Assembly: GCA_036362985.1 (NCBI GenBank)
Contig: JAYGXS010000008.1
Span: forward strand, 27,639,077 to 27,703,076
Source of the DNA: Ligula intestinalis
Lineage: Eukaryota; Platyhelminthes; Cestoda; Diphyllobothriidea; Diphyllobothriidae
Reading direction: 5' to 3'
DNA length: 64,000 bases
Shown: positions 63,991 through 64,000 of the stretch, in pieces
Layout: each line of letters starts with the position of its first letter
Position numbering within the stretch: position 1 is the first letter of the stretch
Program-made: the position numbers and the translations under genes
Notes under the pieces: model-generated
The model's database searches: none
What the model was told of the DNA's origin: nothing
The model's input: the letters and a program-made list of their open reading frames with translations, nothing else

Positions 63991-64000
63991 CCACAAGATA

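Overview
This is repeat-rich animal nuclear DNA. It has spliced genes with long introns, many decayed non-LTR and Penelope-like retroelements, tRNA-headed SINEs and a 100-base assembly gap. A flatworm, most probably a diphyllobothriid-type tapeworm, fits best: RTE/CR1-like reverse transcriptases, a LINE-like tail carrying C2H2 zinc fingers (42030-42290), Penelope elements with GIY-YIG nuclease domains, and a Sm-alpha-like combination of SINE and hammerhead motif are all familiar from flatworm genomes. The species call is an inference. Nothing here is bacterial, and there is no CRISPR array or operon.

Layout. 0.5-1.5 kb: decayed Penelope-like element (PLE). 5.4-5.7 kb: RT scrap. 7.5-7.7 kb: minus-strand SINE with a near-intact hammerhead motif. 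9.3-14.7 kb: the best host gene, a SARNP/Tho1-like nuclear RNA-export protein on the minus strand (SAP-domain exon, proline/acidic exon, two exons of repeated RFG motifs), with a PLE and an RTE tail inside one intron. 18.7-30.9 kb: a graveyard of retroelements (Ty3/gypsy-like gag, at least five LINE fragments in both orientations), one possible unassigned exon (28580-28846), and an N gap followed by a tandem repeat. 32.4 kb: another possible exon. 37-39 kb: minus-strand RTE. 44-46.8 kb: tandemly repeated units, each a short reading frame followed by a hammerhead SINE. 48-52.4 kb: a small family with inverted termini and a tRNA-like core, plus a foldback element enclosing telomere-like repeats. 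51-56.4 kb: PLE tails and a PLE with inverted arms of about 430 bp. 58.7-62.6 kb: more SINEs interleaved with two good plus-strand exons of a small helical protein (60267-60515, 62066-62224). 63.2-64 kb: minus-strand PLE with a GIY-YIG domain.

The most interesting theme is the recurrence of hammerhead-ribozyme cores (CTGANGA - stem II - GAAA - very short stem III - UH). They occur in two unrelated retroelement types. In tRNA-headed SINEs the cores are in several cases intact and can be folded by eye. In the PLE tails and arms they are decayed. Stem III is either a loopless palindrome or a 3-bp stem with a tetraloop. Most of the window outside the listed features shows no recognisable gene.
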